Source of the DNA: ZC4RG30 sp964455685
GTDB taxonomy: Bacteria; Pseudomonadota; Gammaproteobacteria; Steroidobacterales; Steroidobacteraceae
Direction: 5' to 3'
Length of the DNA stretch: 26,196 nt
Assembly (NCBI GenBank): GCA_964455685.1
Contig: CAYVZE010000037.1
Coordinates: 1-26,196 of the forward strand
Shown here one piece after another: positions 14,885-22,912 of this stretch. The translations under genes were made by a program, and so were the position numbers. Position 1 is the first letter of the stretch, and the number at the start of each line of letters is the position of its first letter. The notes beneath the pieces are model-generated. The model did no database searches and was not told where the DNA came from. It saw nothing but the letters and a program-made list of their open reading frames with translations.

Positions 14885-17104
14885 TTACAGGTGCCCTTCG
14901 GAGGGCGCCGGAGCTTGCGCTCCAGCCGGATCACTTCCCGAGGACTGCGCGGCCCAGGCCGCACGTGCCAGCTCGACCAGGTGCACGCGGATCTGCTCGA
15001 TCTGCTGGTCGGTCAGCAGGTCATCCCAGGCCGGCATGCCGCGCTCCTGCAGTGCGCCGTCGCGCACTACGGCCGCGAACGCCGCGGCCTCGCGGATCAT
15101 CGGCGAGCGGCGCAGGTCGGGCACCGGCGAGGGCACGAAGTTGCTGTGGCAGCTGCCGCAGTAGCCGCCGAACAGGGTGGCGCCGGCGGCAATGTCCGCG
15201 GCCGAGGCCGTCTGCGCCGGCGGCTCGGGAATCGGCGCCGGGGGCGGCAGCACCGGCGGCACCGGCACCTCGCCGCCATCGAGGCGGAACACCAGGATCC
15301 GGTTGTCGTTGCCGCGCTGCGAGGCCACCTTGTCCGGCGTCCACATGTTCCAGCCACCGCCGCCGGTGCCGGCCAGCACCGCGATGTACTGCACGCCGTT
15401 GACCGTGTAGGTCATCGGCGCCGCCACCAGCGAGGTGCCGGTGAAGATCTCCTTCAGCACCTTGCCAGTGGTGTCGTCGAAGAAGCGCAGGTGGCCGTCG
15501 ATGCTTCCCTGCACCACCAGCCCGCCGGCGGTGGACAGCACGCCGCCATGGTCGTTGAACGAGGGATAGCGGTGCTCCCACACCACCTTGCGCGCCACCG
15601 GATCCCAGGCCTTCAGCGAGGCATGCACCTCGAGGCTGGGCTGCCGGGCGAGATAGGCCGGATCGGCCAGCGGCCGGAACAGCGGCGGCAGCTCCTCGGC
15701 ACGGATCGGCCCGGTGACGAAGGAGACCTGGAAGCCGCCGGCCATCTGCCCCGGTGCGCGCGGGCGCGGCGGCGTCGCGGCCAGCATCATGCCGCTGTGG
15801 ATGGCCGGGATGTACACCAGCCCGGTCTTCGCCGACAGCGACATGGGATTGAAGTTGTGCCCGCCGGCACCGGAGGGGAACACGATCACCGGCTTGCCCC
15901 TGGTGTAGTCGGCCTCCGGGTTGATCCTCGGGCGGCCGGTCTCCAGGTCCACGCCGTCGGCCCAGCTCGCATCCACGAACTCATCGGCCGCCAGCAGCTT
16001 CCCGGTGACCGGGTCATGCACGTAGAAATAGCCGTTCTTGGAGGCCTGCATCAGCACTTTGCGCGGCTCGCCGTTCCAGTCCAGCGTGGCCAGCATCAGG
16101 TGCGGGGTGGCGTCGTAGTCCCACTGGTCGCCCGGGGTCTGCTGGTAATGCCAGGCGTACTCGCCGGTGGAAGCCTTCAGCGCGACGATGGAAGCCAGGA
16201 ACAGGTTGTCGCCACCGGCCGGGCTGCGCAGCGCCGGGCTCCACGGCGAACCGTTGGCCGTGCCGAAGAAGACCAGGTCGCTGTCCGGGTCGTAGGCGAA
16301 GCCGTCCCAGGCATTGCCGCCGCCGCCCCAGCTCCAGTCGCGGTTGGGGTCCCAGGTCTTCACTGCCATCTCGAGCGCGGGATTGTCCTGCGGCTTCGAA
16401 GGATCGGTGGGCACGGTGTAGAAGCGCCATTTCAGCTCGCCGGTGTCCAGGTCGTAGCCGCTGACGTAGCCGCGGGTGTCGAACTCGGCGCCGCCGTTGC
16501 CGATCACCACCACCGGGCCGGCCACCTGTGGCGCGCCGGTGACGGAGTACGCCAGGCTGTGGTCGGCAATGGTGTCGACCTGCCACAGCACGCTGCCGTC
16601 CCGCGCATCCAGGGCATAGAGGATGCCCTCGAAGGATCCCACGTACACCTTGCCCTTCCACACCGCCACGCCACGATTGACGATGTCGCAGCAGGAGCCG
16701 CGCGCATTGCGCAGCTTCAGCGAGGGAGTGAACTGCCAGAGGAGCCTGCCGCTGGCAGCGTCCAGCGCATAGACGCGCCCGGCCACGCCCGAGGTGTACA
16801 TCACGCCGTCGACCACCACGGGGGTGGCCTGCATGCCGCGGTTGGTGCCGGTGCGGTATTCCCAGGCAAAGCCCACGCGCGCCACGTTGTCGCGGTTGAT
16901 CAGGTCCAGCGGGGAATAATGCGTCTTGCCGCCGTCCCGCCCGGTGGTCAGCCACTGGCCGGGCTCGGCCTCGATGGCGGCCAGCCTGTCGGCGTCGACG
17001 CGACCGGTGGGCTGCACGGCAGCCGGCTCGCGTTTGCTGCAGGCCGCAACCGCGGCCAGGGTGAAGACCAGCGCGAGGCCGGCCCGTGAGCGTATCGAAC
17101 CCAT
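14885..17104 (-). CDS. PQQ-dependent quinohemoprotein dehydrogenase, lipoprotein with C-terminal cytochrome c
   Basis: Probably oxidises an alcohol or similar substrate in the periplasm, passing electrons from PQQ to its own haem c. In 739 residues: a lipoprotein signal with AVAAC (Cys22); an eight-bladed PQQ propeller about 45-610 with a vicinal cysteine pair C138-C139 (GSCCD), Ca/PQQ residues in GNGGAEFD and GTANGSPW, and the catalytic Asp region QWDYDAT (about 329); a Pro-rich linker about 613-632; and a cytochrome c domain with CGSCH at 649-653 and likely axial Met690 (GMPAW). Substrate is unknown. Start ATG 17104 has a G-rich ribosome site. No PQQ synthesis or partner gene is in the window. 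Confidence 0.9.
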   Translation of the reverse strand: MGSIRSRAGLALVFTLAAVAACSKREPAAVQPTGRVDADRLAAIEAEPGQWLTTGRDGGKTHYSPLDLINRDNVARVGFAWEYRTGTNRGMQATPVVVDGVMYTSGVAGRVYALDAASGRLLWQFTPSLKLRNARGSCCDIVNRGVAVWKGKVYVGSFEGILYALDARDGSVLWQVDTIADHSLAYSVTGAPQVAGPVVVIGNGGAEFDTRGYVSGYDLDTGELKWRFYTVPTDPSKPQDNPALEMAVKTWDPNRDWSWGGGGNAWDGFAYDPDSDLVFFGTANGSPWSPALRSPAGGDNLFLASIVALKASTGEYAWHYQQTPGDQWDYDATPHLMLATLDWNGEPRKVLMQASKNGYFYVHDPVTGKLLAADEFVDASWADGVDLETGRPRINPEADYTRGKPVIVFPSGAGGHNFNPMSLSAKTGLVYIPAIHSGMMLAATPPRPRAPGQMAGGFQVSFVTGPIRAEELPPLFRPLADPAYLARQPSLEVHASLKAWDPVARKVVWEHRYPSFNDHGGVLSTAGGLVVQGSIDGHLRFFDDTTGKVLKEIFTGTSLVAAPMTYTVNGVQYIAVLAGTGGGGWNMWTPDKVASQRGNDNRILVFRLDGGEVPVPPVLPPPAPIPEPPAQTASAADIAAGATLFGGYCGSCHSNFVPSPVPDLRRSPMIREAAAFAAVVRDGALQERGMPAWDDLLTDQQIEQIRVHLVELARAAWAAQSSGSDPAGAQAPAPSEGHL

Positions 17105-17150
17105 TGCGAACCCCCCGGAAATCCTGTGGCTGTAGGATCATTATGACCGC

Positions 17151-18518
17151 ATGAACCCTCCCCCGGACAGTCACAAGGGCCTGGCTGCGCGCGACCTCGC
17201 GGTGCTGTGGCACCCCTGCACGCAGATGAAGGACCACGAGCGGGAGATCCCGCTCATTCCCGTCGCCCGCGGCGAAGGCGCGTGGCTGGTGGGCACCGAT
17301 GGCCGCCGCTACCTGGACGCGATCAGCTCCTGGTGGGTGAACCTGTTCGGGCACGCCAACCCCCGCATCAACGCGGCCGTGGCCGAGCAGCTCGACCGGC
17401 TGGAGCACGTGATCTTCGCCGGCTTCACCCATGAGCCGGCGGTGGAAACGGCCGAGGCGCTGCTGCGGGTCGCGCCACCCGGGCTGGCGCGCTGCTTCTT
17501 CGCCGACAACGGCTCCGCGGCCATCGAGGTGGCCGTGAAGATGAGCTTCCACTACTGGCGCAACCGCGGGCATACGCACAAGACGCGCTTCATCACGCTG
17601 GCCAACAGCTACCACGGCGAGACCCTGGGCGCGCTGGCCGTGGGCAACGTGGCGCTGTACAAGGACATCTACGCGCCGCTGCTGATGGACGTGATCACCG
17701 CACCCTCGCCCGACGCCTACGAGCGCGAACCCGGCGAGACACCGGCCGACGTGGCCCGGCGGCAGATCGCCGCCATGCGGCTGCTGCTGGAGCGCCATGC
17801 CGGCGAGACCGCGGCAGTGATCGTCGAGCCGCTGGTTCAGTGCGCCGGCAACATGCGCATGTACGACCCGCTGTACCTCAGGCTGCTGCGCGCGGCCTGC
17901 GATGAGTTCGGCGTGCACCTGATCGCCGATGAGATCGCGGTGGGCTTCGGCCGCACCGGCACGCTGTTCGCCTGCGAGCAGGCCGGCATCACGCCCGACT
18001 TCCTGTGCCTGTCGAAGGGCCTCACCGGCGGCTACCTGCCGCTGTCGGCGGTGCTGACCACCCAGGCCGTGTACGACGCCTTCTACGACGAGTACGCCAG
18101 GCTCAACGCCTTCCTGCACTCGCACAGTTACACCGGCAACCCGCTGGCCTGCGCCGCGGCGCGGGCGACGCTGTCGATCTTCCAGTCCGAGCCGGTGCTG
18201 GAGCGCAACCGCTGCCTGGCCGCGCACATGGCGCGCGCGACGGAAGCGCTGAAGGACCATCCGCACGTGGCCGAGGTGCGCCAGACCGGCATGATCCTGG
18301 CCATCGAGATGGTGAAGCACCGCGGCACCCGCGAGGCGTACGACTTCCGCGAGCGCCGCGGGCTCAGGGTGTACCGCCATGCGCTGGAGCGGGGCGCGCT
18401 GCTCAGGCCGCTGGGCAACGTGGTCTATTTCATGCCGCCCTACGTGGTCACGCCGGAGGAGATCGACCTGCTGGCGGGGATTGCCGCCAGCGGCATCGAG
18501 GCCGCCACATGCGACTGA
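17151..18518 (+). CDS. bioA: Adenosylmethionine-8-amino-7-oxononanoate aminotransferase (DAPA synthase)
   Basis: PLP enzyme that makes 7,8-diaminopelargonate in biotin synthesis, with SAM as amino donor in the standard enzyme. The 455-residue product has the BioA signatures LWHPCTQMKDHE, SSWWVNLFGHANPRIN and ADEIAVGFGRTG (Asp260 contacts PLP), and the PLP lysine K289 in CLSKGLTGGYLPL. The HPCTQM and SSWW motifs separate BioA from other class III aminotransferases. It is divergent from the quinohemoprotein gene (46-bp gap) and overlaps rsmE by 10 bp. bioA next to rsmE and the chp genes is also the arrangement in Pseudomonas. No BirA-type operator was recognised. Confidence 0.95.
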   Translation: MNPPPDSHKGLAARDLAVLWHPCTQMKDHEREIPLIPVARGEGAWLVGTDGRRYLDAISSWWVNLFGHANPRINAAVAEQLDRLEHVIFAGFTHEPAVETAEALLRVAPPGLARCFFADNGSAAIEVAVKMSFHYWRNRGHTHKTRFITLANSYHGETLGALAVGNVALYKDIYAPLLMDVITAPSPDAYEREPGETPADVARRQIAAMRLLLERHAGETAAVIVEPLVQCAGNMRMYDPLYLRLLRAACDEFGVHLIADEIAVGFGRTGTLFACEQAGITPDFLCLSKGLTGGYLPLSAVLTTQAVYDAFYDEYARLNAFLHSHSYTGNPLACAAARATLSIFQSEPVLERNRCLAAHMARATEALKDHPHVAEVRQTGMILAIEMVKHRGTREAYDFRERRGLRVYRHALERGALLRPLGNVVYFMPPYVVTPEEIDLLAGIAASGIEAATCD

Positions 18519-19288
18519 CGCGCGTGTACCTGCCGCCGCCGCTGGCCACCGGCGCGGCGGTGGAGGTTCCCTCCGGCGTCGCCCGGCACCTGGTGCGAGT
18601 GCTGCGCCTGGGCCAGGGCGATCCGCTGCGCGCCTTCGACGGCACCGGCGGCGAGTACGACGCGGTGATCGAGTCGGTGCGGCGCAACGACGTGGTCGTG
18701 CGCATCGGCGCGCACTACGCGATCGAGCGCGAATCACCGCTGGACATCACCCTGCTGCAGGGCATCGCGCGCGGCGAGAAGATGGACCTGGTCCTGCAGA
18801 AGGCCACCGAACTGGGCGTGACCCGCATCGTGCCGGTGACCAGCCTGCGCAGCAATGTGCGCCTGACGCGCGAAACCGCGGCAGCCAGGCGCGAGCACTG
18901 GCAGGCCGTGGTGGCCAGTGCCTGCGGCCAGTGCGGTCGCAACCGCGTGCCGCAGGTGGCCGGGCCGGTCGATACGGCCGGCGCCGTGCAATACGCCGCG
19001 CAGGGACTGAAGCTGGTGCTGGTGCCCGGCGACGACGCGCGCGACCTGCGCGCGCTGCTGGCGGAAGCAGGAGGCAGCGGCGCCGCGCTGCCGCCGGTGA
19101 CGCTGCTGGTCGGGCCGGAGGGTGGACTCGACCCTTCGGAGCTGCGGGTAGCGCGGCTGGCGGGATTCGCGCCCTGCGTGCTGGGGCCGCGCATCCTGCG
19201 CACCGAGACCGCGGCACTGGTTGCGCTTGCGGCGCTGCAGTTCGCAGCCGGGGATCTTGCCGGCCAGGCGCCGGCAGCAGATCCCTGA
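18509..19288 (+). CDS. rsmE: 16S rRNA m3U1498 methyltransferase RsmE
   Basis: SPOUT-family enzyme that methylates U1498 of 16S rRNA using SAM. The 259-residue protein has an N-terminal PUA-like domain (PSGVARHLVRVLRLGQGD) and a C-terminal trefoil-knot domain with LLVGPEGGLDPSEL and LGPRILRTETAAL, the family signatures. QGIARGEKMDLVLQKATELG is also typical. The ATG lies inside the end of bioA (10-bp overlap), with GAGG about 8 bases upstream, so translation is coupled. It is convergent with the chemoreceptor gene; the 70-bp gap holds two hairpins. Confidence 0.94.
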   Translation: MRLTRVYLPPPLATGAAVEVPSGVARHLVRVLRLGQGDPLRAFDGTGGEYDAVIESVRRNDVVVRIGAHYAIERESPLDITLLQGIARGEKMDLVLQKATELGVTRIVPVTSLRSNVRLTRETAAARREHWQAVVASACGQCGRNRVPQVAGPVDTAGAVQYAAQGLKLVLVPGDDARDLRALLAEAGGSGAALPPVTLLVGPEGGLDPSELRVARLAGFAPCVLGPRILRTETAALVALAALQFAAGDLAGQAPAADP

Positions 19289-19292
19289 AGTC

Positions 19293-19357
19293 CGGCGCGG
19301 ATCGCGCCGCCTGGCGGCGCCGGTCAGTGGCGCGGCCGCCGCACGGCGGCGGCCGCG
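19293..19357. terminator. Two GC-rich hairpins between convergent rsmE and the chemoreceptor gene
   Basis: 19293-19299 pairs with 19303-19309 (7 bp, 3-nt loop). 19331-19341 pairs perfectly with 19347-19357 (11 bp, 5-nt loop, cgcggccgccg arm). The second ends one base before the chemoreceptor stop codon. Neither has a U-run, so they are candidate bidirectional 3'-end structures and not classic intrinsic terminators. Confidence 0.45.
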
Positions 19358-19358
19358 A

Positions 19359-21704
19359 TCAGAACTCCTTCCAGATCACGTCGTGAGTGCCGGTGGGACG
19401 GGGATCGGAGCCTGCGCCGCCCGGATGGCCGGCGCCCGCCCGCTCGCGCAGCCCGCTCAGCGCCTTGCCTGACCAGGGGCGGCCGGGACCGCGGCGTTCC
19501 ACCACCGGGGCGGCCGCCTCGGGCTGCTGCGAGGCCGCCTCCGCGGCAGCCGGCGCAGCGGTTTCCACGACGCGGTAACGCTGCATCAGCGTGTTCAGGC
19601 CGCGCGCCTGATCGGCCATGGACTGGCTGGCGGCGGAGGCCTGCTCCACCAGCGCGGCGTTCTGCTGCGTGAGTTCGTCGAGCTGCAGCACGGCCTTGTT
19701 CACCTGGTCGATGCCCGCGGACTGCTCCTGGCTGGCGGCGGTGATCTCGGCAATGATGTCCGCCACCTTCTTCACCGAGTGGACGATCTCCTCCAGCGTC
19801 TCGCCGGAGCGGGTCACCAGCGTCGAGCCGTCCTGCACCTTCTGCACGCTGTCCTGGATCAGCGACTTGATCTCCTTGGCGGCCGTGGCCGAACGGCCCG
19901 CGAGGCTGCGCACCTCGGCGGCCACCACGGCGAAGCCGCGGCCCTGCTCGCCGGCACGCGCCGCCTCCACCGCGGCATTGAGCGCCAGCAGGTTGGTCTG
20001 GAAGGCAATCTCGTCGATCACGCCGATGATGTCGGCGATGCGCCGCGAGGCACTGTTGATCTCGTTCATGGCCTGCACGGCCTTCGCCACCACCTCGCCG
20101 CCCTGGGTGGCGCGCTGGCGCGCTTCCACCGCCAGCTGGTTGGCCTGCGCGGCGTTGTCGGCGTTGTGCTTGACCGTGCTGGTCATCTCCTCCATCGAGG
20201 AGGCGGTTTCCTCCAGCGAGGAGGCCTGTGCCTCCATGCGCTGCGACAGCATGATGTTGCCCTGGGTGATCTCGTCCGCGCCGCGGCTGACCTCGGCGGC
20301 GGCGGTCTTCACCTGCTGCACCATGCCGGCCATGTTCTCGGCCAGCTGGTTGATGCCCCGGGCCATGCGCTTCATCAGGCCCGACTGGCCCTCGGCGTCG
20401 ATGCGGCGGTCGAGGTGTCCCTCGTTGACCGCATCCACCAGGCCCTGCACCTGGTCCATCACCTTGGCGACGGTGTCGGCCAGGCCGTTGACCACGGTGC
20501 CCAGTGCGGCGGTGATACCGGCGCGGTTGTCAACGCTGATGCGCTGGTCCAGGTTGCCGTCGTTGAGCGCGCCCACCAGCGACTGCAGCTCCTTGCCCAC
20601 CGAGCTGATGCTCTCGAGCAGGTCGTTGATGCCGGCGGAGAGGTTCTTCAGGAAGCCGTCCTTGCCCTCGAGGCTGATGCGGCCATCGAGGTCGCCGGCC
20701 AGGGCCCGCGCCACGATCCCCTGCACCTCGGTCTCCACCGCCACTTCCTGGGTACGGTCCGCCCACTGCACCACGGTGCCGATGCGCGCGCCATCCGGCG
20801 CCACGATGGGATTGGCCACGAAGCGCATGGTGCGCGTGCCGATGGTGAACTGCGAGGTGAAGGTACCGTTGAGCTGCTCGAGGATGCGGCGCTGGTGCGA
20901 CGCGTTGCGGTGGAACACGTCGATGTTCGAGCCCACCAGCTTCGAGGCATCGAAGTTCGGCAGCGAGCTGCGGAAGTCCGTCTCGTTGGCCGCCATCATC
21001 GTCTGGGCGGCGCGGTTGACGTAGACGATGTCGTGGTTCTCGTCGGCCACCATCACGCTGGCAGTGGCGGCATCCAGCGCCTGGCGGATGCGCGCATTCT
21101 CCTTGGCCACCGCGCGCTCGGCCTCGGCTCGCTGCTGCGACTCGGCCTCGAGCTCGAGCTCGCGCGTGCGGTCCAGCCATTCGACCACGGTGCCGACGCG
21201 GCGGCCGGTGGTGTCGAACACCGGGTTCACGGTGAGCTTCATGTGCCGCGCGCCCACCTTGAGGTCCGAGGTGAAGGTCGTGGTCAGGTTGTCGAGGATG
21301 CCCCGGTGGTGTGCCGGATTCTTGTGGAACCGGTCGATGCTGGAGCCCACCAGCTTCGAGGCGTCGAAGTCCGGCATCCACCTGCGCAGGTCACCCTGCA
21401 CTTCGGCCATCAGCTCGCGGCCGGTGCGGTTGATGTAGACGATGTCGTGGTTCTCGTCGGCCACCATCACGTTGGTGCTGACGGCATCCAGCGCCTGCCT
21501 GAGACGCTCGTCCGAGCCCTGTTCGCTGCGTAGCACCCGCAGCACCAGCCAGGCCAGAGAGAGGCCGGCTGCCAGGAAGGCCAGGTCGAGAACCCCCAGG
21601 TCACCGTGCACGACAGGGGCCACGGTAAAGGCGCCGATGGCGAGCAGGAAGACGGCCAGCAGGTACTGGCGCTGCGCCGGTCCCAGTTTCTTCAGTTTGT
21701 TCAC
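19359..21704 (-). CDS. Methyl-accepting chemotaxis protein with tandem PAS domains
   Basis: A 781-residue chemoreceptor. Two membrane helices (about 13-33 and 36-57) enclose almost no periplasmic loop, so sensing is probably cytoplasmic, by two similar PAS domains (about 66-180 and 204-320; both contain ADENHDIVY and FDASKLVG). Three HAMP-like units follow (about 326-365, 373-410, 418-462), then the signalling coiled coil about 465-710 with the conserved tip EIAFQTNLLALNAAVEAARA. A Pro/Ala/Gly-rich tail of about 70 residues ends in DVIWKEF, a W-x-x-F tether of the CheR/CheB-binding type. The start is GTG 21704 with GGAG about 5 bases upstream. It lies downstream of the chp genes on the same strand, separated by 211 bp. 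Ligand or redox cofactor unknown. Confidence 0.93.
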   Translation of the reverse strand: MNKLKKLGPAQRQYLLAVFLLAIGAFTVAPVVHGDLGVLDLAFLAAGLSLAWLVLRVLRSEQGSDERLRQALDAVSTNVMVADENHDIVYINRTGRELMAEVQGDLRRWMPDFDASKLVGSSIDRFHKNPAHHRGILDNLTTTFTSDLKVGARHMKLTVNPVFDTTGRRVGTVVEWLDRTRELELEAESQQRAEAERAVAKENARIRQALDAATASVMVADENHDIVYVNRAAQTMMAANETDFRSSLPNFDASKLVGSNIDVFHRNASHQRRILEQLNGTFTSQFTIGTRTMRFVANPIVAPDGARIGTVVQWADRTQEVAVETEVQGIVARALAGDLDGRISLEGKDGFLKNLSAGINDLLESISSVGKELQSLVGALNDGNLDQRISVDNRAGITAALGTVVNGLADTVAKVMDQVQGLVDAVNEGHLDRRIDAEGQSGLMKRMARGINQLAENMAGMVQQVKTAAAEVSRGADEITQGNIMLSQRMEAQASSLEETASSMEEMTSTVKHNADNAAQANQLAVEARQRATQGGEVVAKAVQAMNEINSASRRIADIIGVIDEIAFQTNLLALNAAVEAARAGEQGRGFAVVAAEVRSLAGRSATAAKEIKSLIQDSVQKVQDGSTLVTRSGETLEEIVHSVKKVADIIAEITAASQEQSAGIDQVNKAVLQLDELTQQNAALVEQASAASQSMADQARGLNTLMQRYRVVETAAPAAAEAASQQPEAAAPVVERRGPGRPWSGKALSGLRERAGAGHPGGAGSDPRPTGTHDVIWKEF
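21021..21057. repeat. 37-bp direct repeat, copy 1 (PAS2 coding)
   Basis: Identical over 37 bases to 21435-21471, exactly 414 bp (138 codons) away and in the same frame, encoding the ADENHDIVY segment of the second PAS domain. It marks internal duplication of the PAS unit within the chemoreceptor gene. Confidence 0.85.
21435..21471. repeat. 37-bp direct repeat, copy 2 (PAS1 coding)
   Basis: Second copy of the repeat at 21021-21057, encoding the same segment in the first PAS domain. Flanking DNA has diverged, so identity here is more than protein conservation alone requires. Confidence 0.85.
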
Positions 21705-21764
21705 TTCAACTCCGCAAGGTCCGTGGACGCCTCCTTGCGCGCAGAACGGAAATCCGAATGGAAC

Positions 21765-21784
21765 CCTCCCGGTGCCGCGGGAGG
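21765..21784 (-). promoter_or_regulatory. Hairpin in the chemoreceptor 5' region
   Basis: Arms 21765-21771 (cctcccg) and 21778-21784 (cgggagg) form a 7-bp stem, about 60 bases before the GTG start. One arm is purine-rich and ribosome-site-like, but no start codon follows it. Role unknown. No clear sigma-70, sigma-28 or sigma-54 promoter was found in 21705-21885. Confidence 0.25.
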
Positions 21785-21885
21785 AGTCTCCTGGTGAATT
21801 TGACGGCAGCCGGGGAAGCGCGATGGATCGATCCGCTCACATTTCGGAGCGCGGAAGGCCGTCAATCAGGGATTTCCCTAGGGAG

Positions 21886-21911
21886 GCCAGTGTGCGCTGG
21901 CGCACACTGGC
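21886..21911 (-). terminator. 11-bp inverted repeat after the chp operon tail
   Basis: 21886-21896 (gccagtgtgcg) pairs perfectly with 21901-21911 around a CTGG loop, starting 5 bases beyond the EEP gene stop. It is followed in the minus direction by CTCCCTAGGGA and has no U-run. It is a plausible 3' end for the chpA-chpC-EEP transcript, separating it from the chemoreceptor gene. Confidence 0.5.
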
Positions 21912-21915
21912 GGCG

Positions 21916-22902
21916 TCATCGGCCGTCCGCGGCGTCCGCCCAGCGCACTTCGATCTCCACCGGACGGTGGTCGGAGCCCAGCGCCGGGCCGACCTTGCGG
22001 CGCGTGATCACCAGCGGTTCGGTGCACAGCGCATGGTCGATGGCGATCGCCAGCGGCGTGTGCACCTTCCAGGTCGGTGTCCACGGGGGCTCCGGACCGC
22101 GGAAGGCCAGGCCGCTCCGGTACAACTGCCGCACATGCGCCGACCAGGGCGTGGCATTGAAGTCGCCGACGACCAGCGCCGGCATGCTGCTCGCCTCCAC
22201 GTACTCGGCGATGATCGCGAACTGCCTGTCACGCGACCACGCGCGGTTTCCGTCGATGGGTGACGGCGGATGCGTGCCGATGAACAGCAGCTGCCGCCCC
22301 TGGTGGGTGACATGGGCCATCACCCAGGGCAGCGTGCGACGCGTCTGCGGCAAGGCCGGCGCCTGGTCCTCCAGCGGCAGGCGGCTCAGCACCGCCACGC
22401 CCGCATCCCGCGGACGGAGGCGCACGATGCGGTGAGGATAGAGGTCCGCGAGCTGCGCGAGTGAACGCGCCCAGCGGCCGTCGACCTCGGCCAGGAACAG
22501 GATGTCGGCATCGACCCGGCGGATGTATTCGAGGACATCCTCCTTCCGCGGGTTGTGCTGCCACACATTGAAGGTCAGCACCCGCAGCGGTGCCCCCTCG
22601 GCCAGCGGCACGTCCCGGATGACATGCGGCGCACGCGCCAGGCCGGCGATCAGCCCTGCATTCAACAGCGTGGTGAGCAAAGCCAGGACCAGCATCCCGT
22701 GCTGCCGGCGCCACCATGCCCAGGCGATGGCCGCGAGGCCGAACAGCAGGTACTGCCAGCGAAAGTGACTGAGGAGGTCGAGCGACCAGTGCAAGCCGCC
22801 GGCAAGGCCCATCCAGGAAGGCAGGAGCCCGGAGACGAGGAAGATCCCGGGAAGCCACCGGCGTGCGGAACCGCGCAAGGCGGCCGGGAAGCCAACGCTC
22901 AT
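21916..22902 (-). CDS. Membrane-anchored endonuclease/exonuclease/phosphatase (EEP) family protein
   Basis: A 328-residue protein with an N-terminal membrane region of about three helices (about 15-38, 46-63, 69-90), then an EEP domain from about 104 to the end. Metal and catalytic motifs are complete: LTFNVWQHN, LAEVDGRW, GTHPPSP, GDFNATPWS, IDHALC and GSDHRPV. By position the domain should follow the third helix into the periplasm, which would fit a phosphodiesterase acting on lipid or extracytoplasmic substrates better than DNA repair. Substrate unknown. It begins 10 bp after the chpC-like gene, so it belongs to the tail of the chp operon. No good ribosome site was seen, which suggests translational coupling. 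Confidence 0.88.
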   Translation of the reverse strand: MSVGFPAALRGSARRWLPGIFLVSGLLPSWMGLAGGLHWSLDLLSHFRWQYLLFGLAAIAWAWWRRQHGMLVLALLTTLLNAGLIAGLARAPHVIRDVPLAEGAPLRVLTFNVWQHNPRKEDVLEYIRRVDADILFLAEVDGRWARSLAQLADLYPHRIVRLRPRDAGVAVLSRLPLEDQAPALPQTRRTLPWVMAHVTHQGRQLLFIGTHPPSPIDGNRAWSRDRQFAIIAEYVEASSMPALVVGDFNATPWSAHVRQLYRSGLAFRGPEPPWTPTWKVHTPLAIAIDHALCTEPLVITRRKVGPALGSDHRPVEIEVRWADAADGR

Positions 22903-22912
22903 CGGGACGGTT

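Noticed and set aside
14891..17089. A 732-codon open frame on the plus strand opposite the quinohemoprotein gene
   Set aside because: It is antisense to a gene with clear motifs, is rich in His/Arg/Gln as expected from a complementary frame in GC-rich DNA, and shows no recognisable domain.
16014..18737. A 907-codon open frame on the minus strand across bioA and the quinohemoprotein gene
   Set aside because: It crosses bioA antisense and the neighbour out of frame, and its composition is low-complexity Arg/Ala/Gly/His. It is a GC-driven shadow of real genes.
21705..21885. sigma-28 or sigma-54 promoter for the chemoreceptor
   Set aside because: GGCACCGGGAGGGTTCC resembles a -24/-12 element only in the GG part and lacks the GC at -12. 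No GCCGATAA-type sigma-28 -10 box was found.
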